From Bacteroidales bacterium (GTDB taxonomy: Bacteria; Bacteroidota; Bacteroidia; Bacteroidales; Muribaculaceae), in assembly GCA_019415705.1 (NCBI GenBank), contig DXYS01000082.1, positions 12,492-30,826 of the forward strand: a stretch of DNA of 18,335 bases. Direction: 5' to 3'. The number at the start of each line of letters is the position of its first letter. The stretch's first letter is position 1. A program made the translations under genes and the position numbers. Shown piece after piece: positions 14,385 through 18,335 of the stretch. The notes under the pieces were generated by a model. That model was given only the letters and a program-made list of their open reading frames with translations, was not told the DNA's origin and searched no databases.

Positions 14385-16295
14385 CTATTCCTCGCGTCTG
14401 ATGCGTGCTATCTCATCTTTATAGCCTTTTATAACCGCTTTGCGACGTGCAATCTCGGCCTTGGTTCCCTTTATTTTGTCGGCATTATGTGACGGATTCT
14501 GCTTAAACAATTCAAGATTATTATAATATGTAACAAGATTTCCCTCAGCATCCTTGATTCTTGACTGAAGACGGGCTATCTTCTCAGCCTTGCGGCGTTT
14601 CGCTTCTTCATTTCTACGTTTTTCCTCCGCTTTACGCTCACGCTCAGCCGACGCCGACGAATTGCATCTGCCTGAAGTTTCTGTCCGGTATTCATCATCG
14701 TCGTCGTCATCATCATCGTTGTCATATCGTGCCTGCCGTTCGCTTTGGGCGGCAGCTCTTCGTTCTGCCTCACGGCGCAGGTTTTCCTCCTGTTCTTTTC
14801 CCACGAGGTAAACTGTATGCCAAATTACATTCAGTGTAGAGTCTACATCCACCCATTTGTCAACAAAAGCCTTCTCGTCTCCATACGGTATGGCCCCCTT
14901 GAGTCTGAGACTTCCCTTATCGGTAATCTTGGCGGTAACAATGCCTCTGCACGAATCATTTTTGTTTACAAAATCGACTACTTGTCTGATATCCACACAA
15001 TCAGCTATTTCCGTACTTCCTGAATCAATCATTATCTCATCGTCAGAAATCATATACCACACAAACCATCTGAAAGATTGGTCCTGAGCTTTGGAATAGT
15101 CTGCGCGCACATCGCCGTCAGAGTCAACCTCATATTCTCTCACTCCGTTCTTTTTGAGTAAATCCACGAGCACATCTGTGGTCATCCTCAACTTCCGGTT
15201 TACATAGTCATGTCCTGCCGCACGGCAAAAATCAGCCGTATGCTTGCCGAGGAGAGTGACAGCCTGCATTGTCTTATAACTTACGGCTGCCAAATCGCTG
15301 TTTTTATCCACAACGATGCGATAGTTGAATCTTATGACGCCGTCGTCTGACACATCGGCGCTGACACCGGCGCCCAAAGACATTGAGTCAAGCGCTCGCC
15401 GTGACTTGCCGTTGTCACATGGCGAATGTATCGCCATCTGCACCGTCAGTCTTTCCGGACCAAGCATCAGCCAGACAGTGCGCCTGATATTAAACTTGTC
15501 ATCAGCCGGAAAAGACGCTCTTACATCACCGTCTGAATCGGCCGTGGCGTCATCGCTGATGATTTTCCCCACTTTCAACAGGTCTTCAGCTTTAAAACCG
15601 GATACTTCATGTCTGATGTCCAAACTCGAAATAGTAGTATCCCATAACGACTCAGCCAAATCAAAAGTCGATTTAATTTTCGATACTCCGTTTTCACCTT
15701 TTAATTTCTCGACAATCATGGGTATACGGATATGCAATTTCCCGTTTTTATCAATAACTGCAGTCTTATATTTGTCATTGTTAGGGAAACACTCTAAATC
15801 GAGTGCCTTACTCATATCTATACCTTCCGGCAGATCAGTCATCTTGGCGTCAAGCATTACATAGCCTTCCTCGACATACAACCAATAAACTATCGGACGA
15901 GAGCCGTCTGCTCCGCGCCCGCGCAACACTCTGATGTCACCGTCGTCATCAATCGTCACCTCTGCGCCCGGCAAGTGTGACGTCCCTTTTTTAACAGTTT
16001 CGACTATAAGCTGGGCCGTTCTCTGTTTGGGTGTCATCGTCTGACCGGGCTTTGCCATAGTCTGTTTAAGACCGGTCAGAGAATTTGTCAGAGAATTTGT
16101 CAGAGAATTTGTCAGAGAATTTGTCAGAGAATTTGTTCCAAGCATGGAGGCCCCCTCCGAACGAATTTCATCTACAATCGAACGAACGTTTTTGAAACTG
16201 CTCGTAAGTTCATTAATCGTGTCTCCAAAAGAATCATTTACGGCATCTTTCACCGCACTCGAAACATTTTTTTTAAGTTTATCAAATAGTCCCAT
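14385..16295 (-). CDS. unknown protein with three tandem YbjN-like domains and a charged helical tail
   Basis: A 636-residue cytosolic-looking protein that I cannot name. Residues 1-53 form amphipathic helices (MGLFDKLKKNVSSAVKDAVN at the start). Residues 55-74 are five perfect NSLT repeats. Three similar modules follow at about 90-225, 235-360 and 370-500. Each opens with an acidic DGD motif (DDDGDIRV, DSDGDVRA, DSDGDVRA), then has an aromatic strand (YWLYVEE, VWLMLGP, VWYMISD) and later a strand introduced by DKNGKLHI, DDGVIRF or DKGSLRL. The pattern, with VVDFVNKND in the third, resembles YbjN/type III chaperone-like folds. Residues 500-636 are rich in Arg, Lys and Glu, contain eight consecutive Asp, and are probably coiled coil. 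No signal peptide or membrane segment. It is convergent with the AbiF-like gene. Confidence 0.7.
   Translation of the reverse strand: MGLFDKLKKNVSSAVKDAVNDSFGDTINELTSSFKNVRSIVDEIRSEGASMLGTNSLTNSLTNSLTNSLTNSLTGLKQTMAKPGQTMTPKQRTAQLIVETVKKGTSHLPGAEVTIDDDGDIRVLRGRGADGSRPIVYWLYVEEGYVMLDAKMTDLPEGIDMSKALDLECFPNNDKYKTAVIDKNGKLHIRIPMIVEKLKGENGVSKIKSTFDLAESLWDTTISSLDIRHEVSGFKAEDLLKVGKIISDDATADSDGDVRASFPADDKFNIRRTVWLMLGPERLTVQMAIHSPCDNGKSRRALDSMSLGAGVSADVSDDGVIRFNYRIVVDKNSDLAAVSYKTMQAVTLLGKHTADFCRAAGHDYVNRKLRMTTDVLVDLLKKNGVREYEVDSDGDVRADYSKAQDQSFRWFVWYMISDDEIMIDSGSTEIADCVDIRQVVDFVNKNDSCRGIVTAKITDKGSLRLKGAIPYGDEKAFVDKWVDVDSTLNVIWHTVYLVGKEQEENLRREAERRAAAQSERQARYDNDDDDDDDDEYRTETSGRCNSSASAERERKAEEKRRNEEAKRRKAEKIARLQSRIKDAEGNLVTYYNNLELFKQNPSHNADKIKGTKAEIARRKAVIKGYKDEIARIRREE
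16075..16134. repeat. 12-bp minisatellite, five perfect copies, in frame
   Basis: The unit GTCAGAGAATTT is repeated five times without a mismatch, with two further bases of a sixth. It lies within the YbjN-like gene and encodes the NSLT repeats. Because the unit is 12 bp, copy-number change by slippage would keep the frame and alter the linker length in four-residue steps. Confidence 0.95.
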
Positions 16296-16307
16296 AAATA
16301 CTATAAA

Positions 16308-16520
16308 TTATATTGTTATTTGCATAATATGCTTAAAGACCGACCGCGACAACGGCCGAGCGAAATCTAAGCATTGCAAACGGGACGCAACAATATATAT
16401 GTATTCGATGCCGGTGAAGGCATACGGGAAGAAGAGCCGTTCCATCACTTTCAGCCTGTCTGAGCCGAATTGCCAAGATGATGTAATCTCCCCGACAGTT
16501 GCTCCATAACAACTGCCTTG
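16308..16520 (-). pseudogene. probable remnant of a DUF4476-type domain in the leader of the YbjN-like gene
   Basis: The open frame here reads WQFGSDRLKVMERLFFPYAF and on to SRSVFKHI, which recalls the repeating pattern of DUF4476 (F-DSDRL-V followed by a YP block and an SS/SRS block), a family common in Bacteroidales. It has no usable start: the frame opens with a TTG at 16556 that falls inside a promoter -33 element, and the only in-frame ATG is far inside the motif. Transcribed sequence would begin near 16520. I read it as a decayed fragment, now part of a 5' leader of about 225 nt; a very short functional peptide cannot be excluded. Similarity is from memory and is only suggestive. Confidence 0.3.
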
Positions 16521-16525
16521 CACTG

Positions 16526-16556
16526 CAAATTTACAAACGTCACGGATAAATTCCAA
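16526..16556 (-). promoter_or_regulatory. Bacteroidetes-type promoter for the YbjN-like gene
   Basis: On the minus strand TTG (16554-16556) is followed after exactly 20 nt by TAAATTTG (16526-16533), a perfect TAnnTTTG. It is one of the best-formed promoters in the window. It would start transcription near 16520, leaving a leader of about 225 nt before the ATG at 16295. The 344-bp gap 16296-16639 otherwise holds only the DUF4476-like remnant and a short palindrome GCATAATATGC at 16322-16332. Confidence 0.55.
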
Positions 16557-16639
16557 TCCGACTCACGTTTTTTCCTACTTTTTTTTTAAAATCACCGCGA
16601 AATACAAATATGGCCTTCACGACAGGCATAAACGTCTTA

Positions 16640-17380
16640 TTATATCTTGTCGTTCATCAGGCGGCCTTCTAAGGCGCGACGGTGGGTAGCGGCGGCGCGG
16701 GAGGCGAGGTAGGCGTCGATTATCTCGACATGACGCATGTTGTGCATGTCGGTTCCGAGGAAGTCGACGAGGCCCTTCTCTATCAGATACTCGCCCATCT
16801 TGCGCTGCTCCTTGCCGTAAGCCTCGGCGAGACTAAGCACATTGACCTGAAACAACAGGCCTGCGTCATGTAGCTGCTGATAGCGCTCGGGACGGCGATA
16901 ATAATAGCTATATCGCTCAGGGTGAGCGAGTATGGGACGCAAGCCCTTTACCTGCAGATCAAACACGATCTTGTCAAGCAATCCCGGCTCCGAGCTGAAC
17001 GGATTCTCTATCATCACATAGTCATCCGGCAGCTTCATGGCCTGCGGCGAGTCAATCTGCGCGAGCGAGAAATCGTCGATGCGATACTCGGCATGGTTGG
17101 CAAGCTCGACATCGACACCCCTTTCAGCCAAAGCTTTACGTAAATCTTCACGCGGGCCGGCGATGGTCTCGGGCGTGTTCTCAAACACGCCGAGCGTCAC
17201 GTGAGGACTGGCGAACACCCGCTTTATGCCCCATCGTGACTGCGCCTCGACAAGTGACACAGAGGTTACCGTGTCAGACGAGCCGTCGTCGACTCCGGGT
17301 AAGACATGACAATGTATATCGGTCGAAAACCACAGACGCCCCTCGTCGGGCGATGATTTCTTTTTGAAGAAGCTGAACAT
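16640..17380 (-). CDS. CpsB/YwqE-type PHP tyrosine-protein phosphatase
   Basis: A 246-residue PHP-domain metal-dependent phosphatase of the CpsB/CapC/YwqE family. It removes phosphate from tyrosine kinases of the Wzc/CpsD type that control capsule and exopolysaccharide assembly. Metal-binding motifs are present in order: DIHCHVLPGVDDGS (21-34; H23, H25, D31), SPH with H60, ILAHPERY with H153, and GTDMHN with D211 and H213. Glu98 in NHAEYR is a further likely ligand. Length is normal for the family. The gene is alone on its strand here, with no kinase or polymerase partner adjacent, though the sugar operon at the left of the window fits the same theme of surface glycan. A -7 element lies about 70 bp upstream. 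Confidence 0.9.
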   Translation of the reverse strand: MFSFFKKKSSPDEGRLWFSTDIHCHVLPGVDDGSSDTVTSVSLVEAQSRWGIKRVFASPHVTLGVFENTPETIAGPREDLRKALAERGVDVELANHAEYRIDDFSLAQIDSPQAMKLPDDYVMIENPFSSEPGLLDKIVFDLQVKGLRPILAHPERYSYYYRRPERYQQLHDAGLLFQVNVLSLAEAYGKEQRKMGEYLIEKGLVDFLGTDMHNMRHVEIIDAYLASRAAATHRRALEGRLMNDKI

Positions 17381-17448
17381 AAACGTATGAGTCCGAAAAC
17401 AGGGTTAGACAAGCGTTGCTGAAAGTATATATGCAGTGGAAAACACAA

Positions 17449-17456
17449 CAAATTTA
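17449..17456 (-). promoter_or_regulatory. -7 element for the PHP phosphatase gene
   Basis: Minus-strand TAAATTTG matches TAnnTTTG exactly, 69 bp upstream of the start at 17380. No -33 match at 19-21 nt; a TTTG occurs at only 10 nt. Confidence 0.4.
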
Positions 17457-17525
17457 ATATAAAAACAAATCATCAGCCGTTTTTGTGAATAAAATTTTCA
17501 TAACGTTCAAAAAATTGTGGAAAAA

Positions 17526-17558
17526 TTTCTTTAATAATCGAATTATTGCATAAATTTG
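17526..17558 (+). promoter_or_regulatory. promoter of the carboxyltransferase gene
   Basis: TTTC (17526-17529, one base from TTTG), 21 nt, then TAAATTTG (17551-17558), a perfect -7 element. The start would be near 17564, with a leader of about 50 nt. Between the two elements lies the inverted repeat AATAAT-CGA-ATTATT (17533-17547), which is placed where a repressor could block the polymerase; that role is speculative. Confidence 0.5.
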
Positions 17559-17616
17559 CAACCAGACACAATTATACACGAATCTGATTTTTTCACTTAA
17601 GATAAGACCTGACTTT

Positions 17617-18335
17617 ATGGAAAGCAAAAAACTCAAAATCCGTGACCTGACACTGCGTGACGGACAGCAATCATTGTTTGCGACTCGCCTGAGCCAAGCC
17701 GAGATTGACAAACTCCTGCCTTATTATGAGAATGCAGGTTTCTACATCATGGAAGTCTGGGGCGGCGCCGTTCCCGACTCTGTAATGCGTTATCTCGACG
17801 AGTCTCCGTGGGACCGTCTGCGTTCGGTGTCAAAAGTGATGAAAGGCAAATCTCTCCTTTCCGCCCTGTCACGCGGACGCAATCTCTTCGGCTATGTGCC
17901 CTACCCCGACTACGTCCTCGAAGGTTTTTATAAAGAGGCTATCGCCAACGGCCTCAACGTGATGCGTATCTTCGACGCCCTCAACGATATCGACAATGTC
18001 AAGGAATCAATCCGCCTCATCAACGAGCTCGGCGGCATTGCCGACGGCGCTGTCTGCTACACTGTCGACCCCAAGACCGACCCCGCCGACATCAAACGTC
18101 CCGGTTTCTTCGGCCGCCTGATGGGCAAGAAAGCCGCTGAGCCCGAGAAGATTTTCACAGACGAATACTTCGTAGAGAAAGCCAAAGCCATGGAGGCTCT
18201 CGGCGCCAAGATAATCACTCTGAAGGACATGGCCGGTCTGGTCAATCCCTCGCGCGCCGCATCTATCATCAGCAAGCTCAAGGCTGCCGTCAAGGTGCCC
18301 GTCGACTTCCACACCCACTGCACCCCGGGCTACGG
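17617..18335 (+). CDS. biotin-dependent carboxyltransferase, oxaloacetate decarboxylase alpha/PycB-like (5' part)
   Basis: The 239 complete codons present encode the N-terminal half of a conserved carboxyltransferase domain (HMGL-like TIM barrel) that moves CO2 between a biotin carrier and a keto acid such as oxaloacetate or pyruvate. Key motifs: LTLRDGQQSLFATR with metal ligand Asp15, EVWGGAVPDSVMRYL (46-60), RGRNLFGY, RIFDALNDIDN (117-127), the carboxylated lysine K203 in ITLKDMAGL, and metal ligands H232 and H234 in DFHTHCTPGY. Compared with the classical OadA of Proteobacteria there is an insertion of roughly 25 residues at about 153-180, before the DEYFVEKAKAMEALGA helix. It could be subunit A of a sodium-pumping oxaloacetate decarboxylase, or a transcarboxylase 5S or pyruvate carboxylase B subunit; the C terminus and partner genes needed to decide are off the right edge. 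Confidence 0.88.
   Translation, partial: MESKKLKIRDLTLRDGQQSLFATRLSQAEIDKLLPYYENAGFYIMEVWGGAVPDSVMRYLDESPWDRLRSVSKVMKGKSLLSALSRGRNLFGYVPYPDYVLEGFYKEAIANGLNVMRIFDALNDIDNVKESIRLINELGGIADGAVCYTVDPKTDPADIKRPGFFGRLMGKKAAEPEKIFTDEYFVEKAKAMEALGAKIITLKDMAGLVNPSRAASIISKLKAAVKVPVDFHTHCTPGY

Noticed and set aside
14697..14726. Trinucleotide run of TCA/TCG in the YbjN-like gene
   Set aside because: It simply encodes eight aspartates with mixed GAT/GAC codons; not a pure microsatellite.
16075..16136. Direct repeats considered as a CRISPR array
   Set aside because: Twelve-bp units abut with no spacers and are in frame within a coding gene.
1..18335. tRNA, rRNA, transposase, integrase or riboswitch
   Set aside because: I looked for these on both strands and saw nothing I could support.

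Overview
The window looks like a chromosomal segment of a Bacteroidales bacterium, probably Muribaculaceae-like (taxonomy inferred, not searched). The reasons are several promoters of the Bacteroidetes type (-7 element TAnnTTTG, some with a TTG/TTTG -33 element about 20 nt upstream), little sign of Shine-Dalgarno use, a DUF3316-like outer-membrane protein, an S41 lipoprotein and a ParC of Bacteroidetes type. Most of the window is moderately GC-rich. An AT-richer accessory patch lies at about 13.4-16.6 kb.

Layout. (1) 1-2435, minus strand: a tight operon of two tandem FdtA/QdtA-like sugar-nucleotide cupins, a DegT/FdtB-type aminotransferase and the N-terminal part of the tRNA methylthiotransferase MtaB, which runs off the left edge. 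The first cupin has lost both active-site histidines. (2) 2608-4151, plus strand: two exported esterases, an alpha/beta hydrolase and an SGNH hydrolase. (3) 4144-8624, minus strand: an OmpR-type response regulator and its histidine kinase overlap by 17 bp. They are followed by a PiT phosphate permease with a PhoU-like cytosolic tail. The gap before the permease holds an 11-bp-phased direct repeat resembling a Pho box. (4) 8788-13383, plus strand: parC, a DUF3316-like barrel protein and an S41-family lipoprotein, in one compact operon. (5) 13384-16639: accessory patch. It holds an AT-rich AbiF/AbiD-like HEPN protein (plus), a non-coding stretch with a good promoter and three consecutive hairpins, one a perfect 20-bp stem, and a convergent 636-residue protein with three YbjN-like domains, a 12-bp in-frame minisatellite, a poly-Asp run and a charged helical tail. 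Behind it lie a well-formed minus-strand promoter and a probable DUF4476 remnant. (6) 16640-18335: a CpsB/YwqE-type PHP tyrosine phosphatase (minus) and, divergently, the start of an oxaloacetate decarboxylase alpha-like carboxyltransferase (plus), cut by the right edge.

How the genes fit together. The left operon and cpsB point to cell-surface polysaccharide synthesis and control. The two-component pair and PiT suggest phosphate sensing linked to uptake. The most interesting candidate system is the AbiF-like HEPN protein with the structured non-coding segment immediately downstream. AbiF proteins have recently been connected with RNA-antitoxin systems and with the ancestry of Cas13, so this segment deserves testing as a partner RNA. 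That link is inference from position, promoter and predicted structure.
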